A stretch of DNA of 64,000 nucleotides from Cytidiella melzeri (taxonomy: Eukaryota; Basidiomycota; Agaricomycetes; Polyporales; Irpicaceae), in NCBI GenBank assembly GCA_022592445.1, contig JABYQR010000085.1, forward strand, positions 1 to 64,000. The letters run 5' to 3'. The position numbers and the translations under genes were made by a program. This document shows positions 22,705-34,664 of this stretch, one piece after another (the stretch's first letter is position 1; each line of letters starts with the position of its first letter). The notes beneath the pieces are model-generated. The model was not told the DNA's origin. It saw only the letters and a program-made list of their open reading frames with translations, and ran no database searches.

Positions 22705-23264
22705 TTACTTCTTCCTCTCGACAACCAAATTGTCCCAGACCTGTCTCTCGGTTTCCTCCTCCACGACGCTTTCGACGTGAGGCTTAAGGTAGCGGACGTC
22801 CTAGACCAAAACCCGTGAGTTCATCGCAACTTCTTAGCGATATTGTTACTCGTACCTCCGCCGGAGTTATCCAGGAACTCTTGGGCAGGTCCGCGTGTTG
22901 AATGCTAGCCTGCGATGCACGCTTGAAGCGGAAAGTACGGTCGTATTTCTCGCGTTCGGTGAGACGGTTTAGGGCCTGTTGGCTGTTTGGTCAATGCAGG
23001 CACATACTACATCAGAATGCATTGACATGTACCCTCTGAACGTCCGGACGTTCTTCAACCACTACAAAGACATCCCAGTTAGCCTGCAAGCACCACTAGT
23101 CAACGCGGGTCACACGCACAAAGGTCGTCATATTTCAGTCCCATTCTCCTGTATCCCGAGAGCCCGGCATACCAGCTGGCGAACGGCTTAAGCCATTTGT
23201 AGAGACCACGGTTAGCCCTGATTGCGGGCGCGAGCGAAGGGCCAAGAGGACCGAAGGCGGTCAT
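22705..23264 (-). CDS. QCR7: Ubiquinol-cytochrome c reductase subunit 7
   Basis: Exons 23264-23120, 23061-23033, 22975-22856 and 22800-22705 give 390 bp, 129 residues. This is the matrix-side 14-kDa subunit of respiratory complex III, which packs near cytochrome b and helps early assembly. The segment GLSGYRRMGLKYDDLL and the following KALNRL-like and EKYDRTFRFKRA segments match the family, as does the length of about 125. The 29-bp exon 2 is needed to restore a continuous protein. Intron 2 ends in a doubled acceptor (CAGCCAACAG), and the downstream AG keeps the frame. The promoter is shared with NDK (271 bp). Confidence 0.9.
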
Positions 23265-23535
23265 TATTTTGAAAGAACGTGGTATGATGAGATGAGCGTT
23301 GCGAGTAACGGCGAGCGACCTCCCTCTCTCTCTCCAACGACCGGGGCCCTCCGAGGCGCCGAAGCACACACGTGACCATGTTTTATTGGATTAAGCGCTT
23401 CGCGAATCAGAGCGCGTATTTTCCCGATTTGGAACGATAAAGTGGCTGCTACAGATTGTTGGGACAGCTATAAAACTCTGACCGTCGTCGTTTTCATCTC
23501 TCTCAATCTCTTACCTCCCACTCTCATCATCAGCC
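23265..23535. promoter_or_regulatory. Divergent promoter QCR7 / NDK
   Basis: 271 bp between two start codons. A TATAAAA at about 23469-23475 lies some 65 bp before the NDK start. No equally clear TATA box is seen for QCR7. Confidence 0.45.
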
Positions 23536-24231
23536 ATGTCTGTCACAGAGCGTACTTATATCATGGTCAAGGTCAGTACGCGTTTGAAATCGTTGTCGTC
23601 GGCGGGGTCACTGACGGTCGTCCTCGTGCCAGCCTGACGGTGTCCAGCGTGCACTTGTTGGCAACATCATCGGCCGCTTCGAGCAGCGTGGGTTCAAGCT
23701 CACCGCCCTCAAGCTCGTTCACGCCACCCCTGAGCACCTCGAGAAGCGTACGTTAACATATGCTAGACTGCGCTGTGCAGTTAATGTTAATCATCGCGCT
23801 CATTACAGACTACGCTGACCTCAAGGGCAAGCCCTTCTTCCCTGGTTTGATCAAGTATATGGCTGCTGGTCCTGTCGTGGCTATGGTTTGGGAGGGTCTT
23901 GACGCTGTCAAAACTGGTCGCTCGATGCTCGGTGCCACCAACCCCTTGGCTTCTGCTCCTGGTGAGGACACTGCAGTTACCTTTTTTTTGGTATTCCATT
24001 GCTCATGGACCTTCCCATTACAGGTACCATCCGTGGCGACTTTGCTCTGGCAGTCGGTCGCAATATCTGCCACGGCTCGGACTCCGTTGAGAACGCTGAG
24101 AAAGAAATTGCTCTGTCAGTCAAGCATATTACAAGGTTATATGCGCTCACTTACTCAATTTTCACGCCAGCTGGTTCCCTGAGGGCACCGTCCAGTACGT
24201 CAACGACACTGCGAAGTGGATCTTTGAGTAG
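23536..24231 (+). CDS. NDK1: Nucleoside diphosphate kinase
   Basis: Exons 23536-23571, 23633-23747, 23809-23961, 24024-24114 and 24171-24231 give 456 bp, 151 residues, the standard NDK length. It moves the gamma-phosphate between nucleoside tri- and diphosphates through a phosphohistidine. The active-site motif NICHGSDS with the catalytic histidine is intact, and the conserved start [14 protein letters not shown] spans the first intron. The protein is expected to form hexamers in the cytosol. All introns are 53-62 bp GT-AG. Confidence 0.95.
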
Positions 24232-24762
24232 ACTCTCCATCACGAGGCGAAACTTGCAGCTTTAACGTGGTATCACACGCAGTAGACAACAACGCATATT
24301 GTAAAATATCGGCTATCGGGAAGAGAACTTGCACACGCTTTACCGTTTGACCGCGAGAAACGCTGCCCGAACACGCGTTCTAGGTGCGTACGCCATCTGA
24401 TATACCACTGTTGCGGATTTATTACTCAAAAGTCTGCCATGTTCCGGAGTTCGGGAGGCTGCTTATCCGCGCCGCAGCGGTGTTTTTCGTAGTCGTGGGT
24501 TACACGCTCATACCTCGATGCCTGTGTCTATTTCTTCGATTGCATTATAGACTCGGGTTACAGCGTGACAATGCGCTGAAAGGTTGGAGATAATCTCCAT
24601 ATGCTGTACATTTTCTCATGTACACCCATCCGCCAAAACTGTGGTACGCAGGTATCTTAGACTGCCCACCAGCATGGTACGCCCCTTCGTACCCCACTCC
24701 TTCACTCTTCCCCCTCACGCTTGGTCGGATACAAGGTCTAAGCGAGTCTCGCAACGTCTTGG
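24232..24762. other. Intergenic region between NDK and the DOMON gene
   Basis: 530 bp with no credible gene. Part of it must be the promoter of the downstream gene. Confidence 0.4.
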
Positions 24763-26699
24763 ATGCGCCTCATCAAGCGATTCGGACTGTACACGTTTCT
24801 ATCCTTCTCCTTCGTGTCATCCACGTGCGCGCTTAGCGGAGACTCGTGGTGTGGTACACTCATGTGCGTTGATGCTACCGTCAACGAAAGCACAGTCACC
24901 TGTATGTCCGCCTCTCTGGGATGGTGCGGCTTTCATGAGGCACTGATAGGTATATACGCAGATGAGCTAAAGGCCCTCAATCAACTAGGTTGGATGTCAA
25001 TGTACGCGATGACCACGTAGAGTTCAGAAACCACGAATCTGATCGCGGTCCTTGATCTGTTGATCCCACAGCGGGTTTGGCCCTCAAATGGCCGGAACAC
25101 CTCTAGTCATCATGTGGTCCAATGAGGACGGCTCAGTGTATTTGTCGCAACGGATGGCCAACGGACAAGTGCCTCCCCAGCTCGACCCAAACCCCCCTCG
25201 GATTGCTTCGATATCAGCAAGTGTCAACCTTGTAAGTCTTTATACGAGCATGACCGAAATTTTCCTGATGGTTTGGTTGTATGTAGTCATCGGATACTAC
25301 ACCTATTCTCGCATTCGACATTCCCTACCAGAACGATACGACGCAATCGTTAATCTGGGCCTTCGGTGTGACGAGACCACCACCAGACTCTAATTCCGAC
25401 ATTGAGCAACACCTTGACGCGGGGGCGTTCAGCCTGGACCTCTCTAAAAACCGAGGGGGTGGGGGTGGGGATGATGATCCCCGTACAAGCTCAGCCCCAG
25501 AAAACACCTCCACTCTAGTTGCGTCTTCAACAACATTTGTGTCCACTCCGGTCCCTTCAAGCTCCGAGGGTGCGTCCTTGACATCAACACCTGTTGTGTC
25601 GACGTCGCCATCAGCTTTAAGCTCGCCTTCCGCACTACCGCAAGACGCACTACCGCAAATCCAGCCTCCTCTCCCTCCTCCCTCGCAATCAGACAATCTT
25701 CACGCTGTTCTGGTTGCTCATGCGGTTTTCTCTTTTCTCGGATTTTGTGTGTGTCTTCCTCTCGCAGCTATCTTCACTCGATGGTATCGAACCGTTCGTC
25801 CTTACTGGCTCCGCGTCCACTGGTCGATTATCGCATTCTTAGCAATTCCTCTTGGCACAATTGGTTGGGCGTTAGGACCTGTAGTAGTTGCTCTTCGTGG
25901 GCGGCGGCATGTTGTTAATGAGCATCAGGTAAGCGTTAAGCTTACTTTGCATTAACAGGACGGGCGCTGACATAAGGAGACAACGCAGATCTGTGGCGTC
26001 ATCCTTTTTGCTTTGTGCCTCGTGCAAGCTGCGTTTGGAGTGCTTATCCATCGACGACAGCCAAAGCATGGTCGGATACATCCGTCACGGAACGTGGTCC
26101 ATGTCATCCTCGGCCTTGTAATCATAGGACTTTCGTTCTACGAGGTACGTGGCGTGTCGACAATTCTTCTAATACGTCCCGCCCTGATCGACATACATTA
26201 GACGAAGACCGGGCTTACACGAGATGCAATGCTCAGTGTCGCGTTGCGCAGAGGTCTGATCATAGGATGCGTTATCTTTGCGGCTGTGAGCGATTTTTTC
26301 CCGGATTCCCCGAGATGGAGGTTGATTGACAGGGTTCCTGGTGTACGCACTCAATGGTCGTAGCTGGTAGCTTTAGCTTACCTTACAGGTGTGGCGCGGC
26401 TGCGAAGGCAGTTTGACCAAGAACGACTGGGATGGCATCTTTCGTTGGGGTCAGGCTCCACTGTTACGAGAACGGGCCCTTTTGCACACGAGCGAGTCGT
26501 CCGTCGAAGCTCTGGGGTTGGCCGACGGTCCACAAGTCATCGAGCAGAGGACGATGTGCGCGAGCTGCTCGCTGCAATAAGCTTGGACGGTCCGGTTGGC
26601 CAAGAAGGGGTTATCATGACACCAGCTGTGGAGATGCGGGAGTTGCAGAGTCCGGTGCCGGTCTCTGTTCGAGCACAACGTTTGATACAACTGTACTAG
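24763..26699 (+). CDS. DOMON - cytochrome b561 membrane protein
   Basis: Exons 24763-24901, 24962-25001, 25072-25231, 25287-25928, 25989-26144, 26202-26340 and 26389-26699 total 1587 bp, 528 residues. A signal peptide (residues 1-23) leads into a DOMON domain (about 30-165) with the typical GWMSIGFG turn and a nearby methionine that could bind haem. A low-complexity Ser/Thr/Pro linker follows (about 170-250). Then come four or five membrane helices with several histidines (in HAVLVAHAV, RVHWS, NEHQ and RNVVHV), as in cytochrome b561. Such proteins carry electrons across the plasma membrane. The last exon junction (26340/26389) is the least certain. The cytoplasmic tail is long. Confidence 0.8.
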
Positions 26700-26775
26700 C
26701 TTTAGGCTCAACCCCACATGCCTTGCTTGTCATCAATCTCGGTGCAGTGTGCTGTTAATCCGAACATGTGGCATA

Positions 26776-27507
26776 CTGTGCTGTGGGGTCCTTTGCAAAT
26801 AAATCGGCATGAGACAGATTGTAAAATACACAGGTACTCAAATACTTACTCAAAAATCACAGTTTTTTGACTGTTCAGTAGAATAGCATCTGATGTATGT
26901 TTTCCGGAGGTTTTCTAGACGAAAAGATGAGTTGAACGAGGGACGGCACGTTGCCGTCGTCGAGAGTCATGTTTTGCAAAAGTCCCTGCTCTTTCCGTCA
27001 CAGATTGATAGGATTGTCACGCGGCAAATTGAAGCACCGCTCGGCATAGTGTGTAGCGCTCTACGACGTCTGGTGCGTATGCACCGCTAGATTCTCGGAT
27101 CAGAGCGGAGTTCAAGCTCTCGTCGCTCTGTTTGTACTCTTCGTCACGCAGATGCAAAACTTCCCCGTCCCAAGCACACCCGTGTCCCCAGCACTCGATC
27201 GAAACTCACTGACACGGAGCAATGCTATTCAAGAAACCTGTCCAGAATTTTCGAGCTGACCGCCCGACAGCATCTTTGGGATCTGGTCGGATCTGGTCAG
27301 ATATAGGCCTAAGAGATGGCCCAAACCACGCCGGTAACTCTCGGTAGGCTGCGTCCCTCCTTCAAATATTACAAAAAGTACATGTATATTCATGAAGTGA
27401 ATAGCTGCATATACCGAAACTTTTACCGGTACGCAAACTGTTGTGTGAGTGAGTCTGGGGGAGGATTTGCAAAAGTCCCCGCATTTGCAAAGGACCCCAC
27501 AGCACAG
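26776..27507. mobile_element. 732-bp element with 25-bp perfect terminal inverted repeats
   Basis: Positions 26776-26800 and 27483-27507 are exact inverted copies, starting CTGTGCTGTGGGG on each strand. TA dinucleotides flank both ends (26774-26775 and 27508-27509). Short TTTGCAAAAGTCCC-type repeats recur inside (about 26977 and 27466). No transposase or other credible coding region is present. The structure fits a non-autonomous DNA transposon with TA target duplication (Tc1/mariner-like). The family is not identified. Confidence 0.65.
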
Positions 27508-27509
27508 TA

Positions 27510-27911
27510 GTATACAGTAACTACAGTGCTGGAGCGGCCTATAATTAATAATTGTATACATGGTGATACATACTTCCAGCGTGAGCCCTACATAGCCGTT
27601 CTATCCCACACAAAGATTCCACGAAGTAAGGAATCAAAGGATATCTTGTACAGCAGGTGCTCGTCGACTCTGACCATTCGCACCCAGGCTGTCGATGGAG
27701 TGAGAGGTACGGTGGAGACCGAGGCGAAGACCGGAAGAACATGTTGTCTAGAAAACACTCATGTTGACGTCGAGTTCTGCCACGGCTGGGCTCTACACGT
27801 CTCAAAGTGTGGATTTTATCTGATAGCACGAAGAGCATGAGTTGCTGGGAGCGGACGAGCTGCGAACGCCATACTCACTCTATGTTGTTTTGAGCAGGCG
27901 ATGCAGCGCAT
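27510..27911. other. Intergenic, no gene recognised
   Basis: About 400 bp downstream of the inverted-repeat element. Small overlapping frames only. Confidence 0.35.
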
Positions 27912-28263
27912 TCAGCATGTACCCCCGCATCCTCGAGTGCTTTGCTTCACTGCCCATATGAGGGCTTGAGCACCGTCTGACGGAGGAGCATACATGGTCA
28001 CTGCGGCATGGATGTGAGCTGACTGCGCAGTTGACATGTCGAGAAATACAGTAATACTCACCGACGTCATGCTCGTTGGCGAGTAAACACCCGAGAGTGG
28101 CGATAAAGAATGCAGCGCAGAATAGCAATGTTGCTACTAACACGATCGTGGAGAGTAGTGATATGTCTGCCGGGTCTGACGGTATTATGTGTGAAGGACG
28201 ATGCTGGTAGTAGTGGGCAGCAGACTTGAACGTCAGAGTGTCGCTGTGCATGGGACGAGGCAT
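27912..28263 (-). CDS. Candidate small single-pass membrane protein
   Basis: Exons 28263-28062 and 28000-27912 (61-bp GT-AG intron) would give 96 residues. One hydrophobic helix is clear (about residues 39-60, with ISLLSTIVLVATLLF). The flanks are polar and the C-terminus is rich in Gly and Cys. I recognise no family. The second exon could be read in other frames with other splice sites, so the C-terminus is unsure. It may be a fragment of a longer gene. Confidence 0.35.
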
Positions 28264-28564
28264 TGTGCTAGGGTAAGAGGTGGTCACAGGAAGAGCTTTG
28301 GTTGATAAGATGTGGCCCAAGAAGCTGAGATGACGTCTTGGGTATGCGGGGGGTGGTTGCAGTTTTATATGTTTTCCTCTTCTTCTTCTTTGTTGGGAAA
28401 GACAAACAAAGAAGCTTTCCGCACTTTCAGTCTGGTGCCAGGCTGGGCTGTAGTACCAAGAAGTAGTAAGTATGCTGCCGGTGGGATCAATAAACCAGCA
28501 GAAGCTTATATGGCATTCGGCCGCTCCTTTCGCTTCTACATCGAAAGATTAGTTAGCGGTCGTC

Positions 28565-28864
28565 TTGCAAGATAACATTACATACATCTTACCACCGGTA
28601 TGCGGAGCGCTGCTGTGGTGGATGTCACTGGGTGATGATGACCGCTCGACAAATGGTGACTGTAATCACCCTGAGGACCAAATTGTCAATGAATGCAGCG
28701 CTGCATTCAATGCAGCGACTGCAGCATCATCCATTTTCATATTTTCGCTGTGGCTTCTGAGCTGTGCACTTGGTTCGGTTAGCATTCACAATCATAACTC
28801 CATGCCCGATGACTTTGCTACTCACCCGGGCCCCTGGAAATGGCGGAAGACAGGTATTCGATGA
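28565..28864 (+). CDS. MARVEL-like membrane protein fragment
   Basis: An open stretch with two hydrophobic segments separated by a Cys-rich loop (GDCNHPEDQIVNEC), followed by an SAAFNAATAASS helix. This resembles the last two helices of fungal MARVEL-domain proteins. No start codon or upstream helices could be joined to it with confidence, so it may be the 3' end of a gene with unresolved exons, or a remnant. Confidence 0.3.
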   Translation: MQDNITYILPPVCGALLWWMSLGDDDRSTNGDCNHPEDQIVNECSAAFNAATAASSIFIFSLWLLSCALGSVSIHNHNSMPDDFATHPGPWKWRKTGIR

Positions 28865-29620
28865 ACATATCCAGATGCACGGACAGTCGCTCTATGCATA
28901 AAGTATATACCAAGCTGACTGTGAATGCCTGCCACTCCGGTAAATTTCCGGCAAGAGAACTACTGACCTGACTGCAAAGCACACAACCAACCGCCAACGC
29001 TTAGATGGAATCAGGAGACACCGCATTACTGACATACTGCTGCAGCAGTACCGCACACTACACAAGAACCTTACTAGGTGATCATGACAGTAGCCTTGAA
29101 AGAGAAGACAGCAAAGTACAAGCGCCAAGCGTTCTCAGAACTCTATGATCGCCTAAATACTCAGGGGCTTACTCACAACGTTCCATTCCCAAATGCAACA
29201 TCACCATTCCTTGAGCTGTGTGCGTGATAGTAATATACATTGCGAGGTTACAAAACAACAAAACAAGAGGAGAAGAATGGATGAAAAAGGGTATGCCAAC
29301 ACCAATAAACATGCGAGCAGGAAACAATCGACGCGAAGGACTTGGAGAAACCAGAATGGATGCACCCCCGAGCGGACCTCCTAACTCTGTATGGGCAAGG
29401 ATGGCCTCGAGAGAAAAGGCTGAACGCGCGAACATGCTTGCTATGCCTGGTATGAGGAGGCGCACTCGATCCGACGTACCCTCGAACACAACTGAGAGCG
29501 CAAGTGCTTGTTGCTGGCGTCGAGCGAACGCAAAAGGCAGATCGTCGGCTACTGGGACATCGAGTCCTCTCTTCAAGTCCTGTTCTCCAAGATGGGCTCT
29601 GAAGTTGCGAGACCGATGGA
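28865..29620. other. Intergenic, probably the 3' region of the SMG6-like gene
   Basis: 750 bp. Open frames exist on both strands next to the SMG6-like stop codon, but none shows domain character or splice-supported extension. Confidence 0.35.
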
Positions 29621-32600
29621 TCATGGCTTGCCGGCTAGGAGGGCAGCAAGGTCTTGCTCGCCAGCCGCGTCGACATCTCGAGAACGAGCTTTCACGCGTA
29701 CTAAGGAGACAATCACTGAGTGAAGTTCTGGATCACAATGAACAACGAAGTGAAACTCACGCATACGGTCAAAAGTCAAGAGCACGACCTTGGAAGCACC
29801 CATCGTGTCCTGCTCTTTACCACTACATTGCAAGAACACCGATCGATCGACCCAATGTCTCGATTGCCACATCGCAGCACGCAGAATGAGATCGTCCATG
29901 TTGCGCTCCCAGGACTGATTGTCTTGCAGATCAACTTGCTCAGTGCGGACGTTGAGGTTGGTGAGGTAGTTTCCCCTGGAGGTCTGGATCTTGAGCGAGG
30001 TGGAGTGACTACGGAGATGGGATACAATGAACTGGGATGCCGTCACTGCCGCCTCACCCAGAACAGATGCATCAGATCCCAGGCCGTCCAGCTCCATGAT
30101 GACAGGAAGGGGGATAATTACGGTCCACTGCAAGCTCTCAACGAGTGAAGCAACCATTGACAGAGAGGATAGAAGGATATTTGTGTCGACAACCAAAACC
30201 GTGAAGCCGGGGACGATGCGTAGGCGTTTCGCCGCATGTTCACGGACGGAGAGCGCGCGAGATTTATTACGAGCCGAGACAGGCTGGTTTGCAGACGTGA
30301 GCAGGCTCTGGAAATGCTTCAGCCGTTCCTGCAGACAGCTTAGCCCAAGACATAGTATGACGACGAAAAGTAGAACCGACCTTTAGCGCCTTCACCTCAT
30401 CCGTAGCATCCTCCTCGTCCTCGCTCGTCTCATCCACGTAGGCCATACTCTCATCTTCGTCGACATCCATCCCGTCGTCATCGGCCCATCTCGTACGGCT
30501 CAACCGTCGCTCCTCCTCGGCCTTCTCGCGTTGATCTTCTTCGCGCCATCTCGCTACCTTGTCAGCCAATGCGCCTTCCACTCGCCACTCGCCTCGTTCC
30601 CCTTTCACACAAGGCGGAACGAACACAAGCCCGTTCACACTCTTTCCAATCTTGACAGCAGACCTCGCAATCCGGATCCAGCGACCCTGCATGTTCGACC
30701 GCGTGTCCCCAGGAATCTTGGTCCGCTCATCAGAATCGTCCTCGTCCTCGATAATCCCATCAAGCAACGCAGCGTCCGTCTCCTGCCGATCCAGAATCTC
30801 CGTCTCAAAATTCTTCTCTTCGCCATTTGTGTCCCGACTCCAGAAACCGTGCTCGAAAATCTTCTTCCCGCCCCATCCCAACCCTCGGAGACACCAATCC
30901 TCCGGCAAAGGATCGCACCCGGTGGACAGGAGCTTAGCCTCCTTGCTAGTCTGCGACTGTATGATCCGCCGGGGAACCCTCGTCAAGAACCTCGCTAGGT
31001 CTTCCCACGGAACAGCGCGCGCGAGCACCCCTTCCGCAGTCTTGTCCTTCAACACGGTGGCAATGAAGGTCAAGATAACGGTAATGTACGGGTTAAGAGA
31101 TGAGCGGCTGAGCGCATGAGGTTGGCGAATGGGGTTCTTCAGCGTGTGTGTCAGCATAGTAAATGTGAGTTGGAGCGCGTATTTGAGCGACAAGGGTAGC
31201 TCAGTTCCCGCGGTGGCTGCTTCCGAGACGATTGGGGAAGCCATGGGTAGAGGAGTCCCGTCGTCTACTTCCATCGTTTTCTCATCCAAGTCGGGTCGCT
31301 TCGCCATAAATTTCGTGCGGCCGTTTAGCATTTGCGGGCTAACAGTAGCACCGGCGATAGAGTCAGCTTGAAGAGCAGCGACACGGCGGAGAACAGCAGT
31401 AGGACGACCATACTCGAAGATGGATCCAATATTGATTACTGCCATCATGATCCAATCTCTCTCTTGCACATCACGACCTGCAACAAAAATGAAACATAAG
31501 GTCAGCATCGTGAAAGCATATTTGATCATTTGGCGAAACAGCCCGGGAGATAGAGTCTCGACCACGGATGGGCACGGCGCGAGAGCTTGATGATCTTGAT
31601 GAATACCACGCGTGCTTACCTTCAAAGAGTAGCTTCTCTTCGAACCGAGCTAGCACGCTTTTAAAGTCATCCAATTGGATGTTTGTGAAGATCATCCCCT
31701 GCAAAAGGAGGAATAAATCAGTCAGACCGGCATCAGGCGCTTGACGCTTCGCCTGCGCGCCGCTCGACCACATCTGCAATACAGTCTCGCGAGAAGTCGT
31801 GAACGGATGAGCTGCCATCATGCTGAAACAAAGATAGGCAATAACTGAGATCAACCTTATCTAATCGCACGCGCACGAGAATGACCAACGCACCTCTTGA
31901 CGAAATGGTACACCGCCCGTAGATCCTCCTTCTCACTAGGCTCGGCATCTCTGCTCAACATCCCCAAATAATGATGCAGCTTCCCAGAAGTCGGTGTGAA
32001 CGCGAGGCCCTTCGTAAACCACTCCCTCGAGATAAGACGCCACTGCTCTTTCTCCGGCATCAGCTCCATCTGCCTAGCAGCAATAACGCCAACGCTAGGA
32101 GCCATTCCAGCTTGCACTTGCGGCTGTTGAAGTGCATCTGAAGCGGGCGGGGAGTCGTCAATACGCGCCATGCGTATAGGGGATACAGCGGGGGTGGGAG
32201 ACGCGTTCCTGTCAGATAAGGCAGATACCTCAGGGGTTCCAGGCCCGGTAGATAGAAGAGCACTCCCTGTGAGAGTAGCACGCATCACAGCGTTCAAAGT
32301 GAGCGTTCCTGGCACAGTTCTCGAGCCCCTGCTCTCTAGCAATTGTGCTACTGCCGAGCGATAACGCGCCAAGTCGCCTAGAGATTCGACCCAGTTTCCG
32401 TTGAAGCGCGAAAGATTGGGCTCGTCGAGCAGCCCGGAGTACACCGTGTAAGCATAGTAAATGAAGCTCTGGAACGCATTTGAGTTTCCGTTATAAACCT
32501 GGGAGGTAAAGGACTTACCACTAAATGCTCGAGCGCGACATTCTCTTCGGCTTCGGGGGGACATGATGAGGCCGCACGCCGAAGGGTCTCCAGTAGATGA

Positions 32601-33581
32601 TAGAAAGCGGTCTTCCACATCCGACCGACGAGACCATACTTTGTCGGTATATGACGAAGAGAAGCGGGCACTGAAGGGGCCATCGTTAGTGTCAAGAGAT
32701 CGTGTATGACCTCGGCAAGCCTGTTGACCACTGTCAACAACAATAAAAGCATGAGGAGTGAGAACGCACTCTTTATGCTTGGTGACTATCCGCATATATT
32801 TATCCTTCTCAGCTTCATCTTTGCCAACTTCCCGCGTGATAACTCCATTCTGCTGCGCCCTGAGTAACACACCGATCCGCTGCGGGCTGGACTCCACGCT
32901 TTCCTGTAGTTCCGCCTCTGACTCCTTATTCAGCTGGTCCTCTATAGTGACCACTCTACGATAGAGCTGCTTAAGCTTGCTCGACAGAACGGTCGTGGAC
33001 GTCGTGCTGTCTTCGGACCGAGGCCCGTTGCTGAAGATGGCAGAGGACGCAGATGAGTCCGTCGTTCCCGAGTTGAGAGTAAAGTTGGAAGAAATAGAAG
33101 ATTGTGCGTAAGAGGCGGAGGAGGTGGATGACGCAGAAACCCAGTCACCCGAGGATTTCGGGGTCGGGAGTGCTCGAGGATTCGGTGGTGAGGAGGAGGT
33201 GCCGTTCCCGGGTCGGACGAGTAATCCAGGGTGGTAAGGATTGTCCTTCCGCGGGTCAAAAAGACGTGCGCCATCTCTGCCAGCTGGTGCACGGCCGTTG
33301 AAGCGTGGAACAGATGGCGGGGTGCCGTTGCGGGCTCCTGCAGCAGAGTCCTCTTCCGACATACCCTCTGGCTCGGCGGTCATAATGGTTCGCCGTATTG
33401 GGTCTGTGTGTGGATTATACAATCGTCCAGCACCCCGCGGGCTTGTGTGTTCTAATCGCTTGTGAACATGCCTGGGCGATGTGTGCGAGATCTTGAGGCG
33501 GCGATCAAAATCGTGCTCGTCGGGCACTGTCTCTGCCTGTGGATTGGGCTGGGAGACGATGATATTGGGTTGCGCAAGCAT
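29621..33581 (-). CDS. EST1/SMG6-like protein with C-terminal PIN nuclease domain
   Basis: Seven exons: 33581-32770, 32720-32519, 32468-31894, 31822-31620, 31477-30381, 30328-29761 and 29700-29621. They total 3537 bp, 1178 residues. A disordered N-terminus with an RLFDPRKDNPY motif precedes an EST1-type 14-3-3/TPR domain (about residues 210-650, with LRHIPTKYG and YYAYTVYSGLL). A conserved middle and a C-terminal PIN domain (about 1015-1178) follow. The PIN acidic residues are present in VVDTNILLS, MELDGL, MDDLIL and LTFDRM, so it is predicted to be an active endonuclease. SMG6 cuts mRNA during nonsense-mediated decay, and EST1 proteins also bind telomerase. The start is the first ATG of the open frame. 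Confidence 0.85.
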
Positions 33582-34664
33582 TCTGCGTGGCGACTGAGAG
33601 TGGCTCTGCGGTTTTGAGGGTGAGGAGGAGGACTGGGGACGGTCGGGCCTCTCCTTCGGCTTGCTCGATCTATCACCCTGGCTGGTCAGCGAGCGCAGTC
33701 AACAAAACTGCATGCGCACGCACTGCGCTTGTTTTCGCTTCAAAGCAATCATCTTTGCGGCGAAATCTGTGGGCTGCGGGGCCTCGCGCTCTTTTCCCTT
33801 TTTCGAGGGCTGGATATAGTCAACCTCTGGCATGGTAGACTGAGGCTATCGAAGCAGACGCCGTCGGTGATGATGGTATGAGAGAGAAGGGAGGGCCAGG
33901 ACGGGCTGAGGACGATGTGGAGGACGAGCTGCGCAAGTGCTGCGATGAGAACGACCGACTGGTTTCATCCCTCGTCTGCTTTCCGAGGCAACATTATTTC
34001 CGCAGTCGACTGCGCACACACTGACTTCCATATCCACGTGGGCCGTCACACACATGTCACATTGCTGGCAGTTGCTGCGTGACACAGTGTGACCAGTAGA
34101 CAGGCTGCGCAGCCACGCCCACTCTTGAGTACATAACACCGGTACCGCCAGACAAAGGCCGCTCATCCAAAATTGCACGGCTATCCTCGTCCAAGGAGTC
34201 GTCTTCAGATGTGACAAGGAAACGAGCAAACACCTCTCCAACTACCAAATCGTCGCAAGCCGACTTGTTCTCGGCCATCTCGCGAGCACGTCGAAATCGA
34301 ACTGACCCATCAGAAGCGCAGTACGTCCACACGTACGGAGAGTAAGTATGCGAAAACACTCCCATCCGCATGCTTTCCGCTTTCTGAAAAACGTACTTCA
34401 TGTGATAGACCTCACGTCAACGACAGCCCTCCCCACACGCCGGAGAGAAAGGCAGAGAAACTCCGAGTGCGCAGCACGGTAGCCCATTGGACGTGTGATT
34501 ATAATCCGCGCGACAGGCGAAGAGCGTTATCTCATCTTGGGTGGCCTTCGCTGCTGCATTCGAGAGAGTGACTCTAGTCGTGACAGTGACAAAACATCTT
34601 CGCGTAGGATATACATACAACAATCATACACGTACAAGGGAGGTAATACCATGTCGATGAGGCT
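33582..34664. other. Promoter of the SMG6-like gene and 3' region of the SDR gene
   Basis: About 1.1 kb. One 114-codon open frame on the minus strand (34401-34057) has no recognisable domain and I do not call it a gene. Nothing else stands out. Confidence 0.35.

Noticed and set aside
29218..29889. Plus-strand open frame of 223 codons
   Set aside because: It is antisense to the last exons of the SMG6-like gene, whose splice-supported model and PIN motifs explain the conservation there.
30559..31119. Plus-strand open frame of 186 codons
   Set aside because: Antisense to a large exon of the SMG6-like gene; low complexity, rich in Ser/Pro/Arg.
34057..34401. Minus-strand 114-codon open frame
   Set aside because: No domain, no splice extension and no start context stronger than chance. 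It may be real but cannot be supported.
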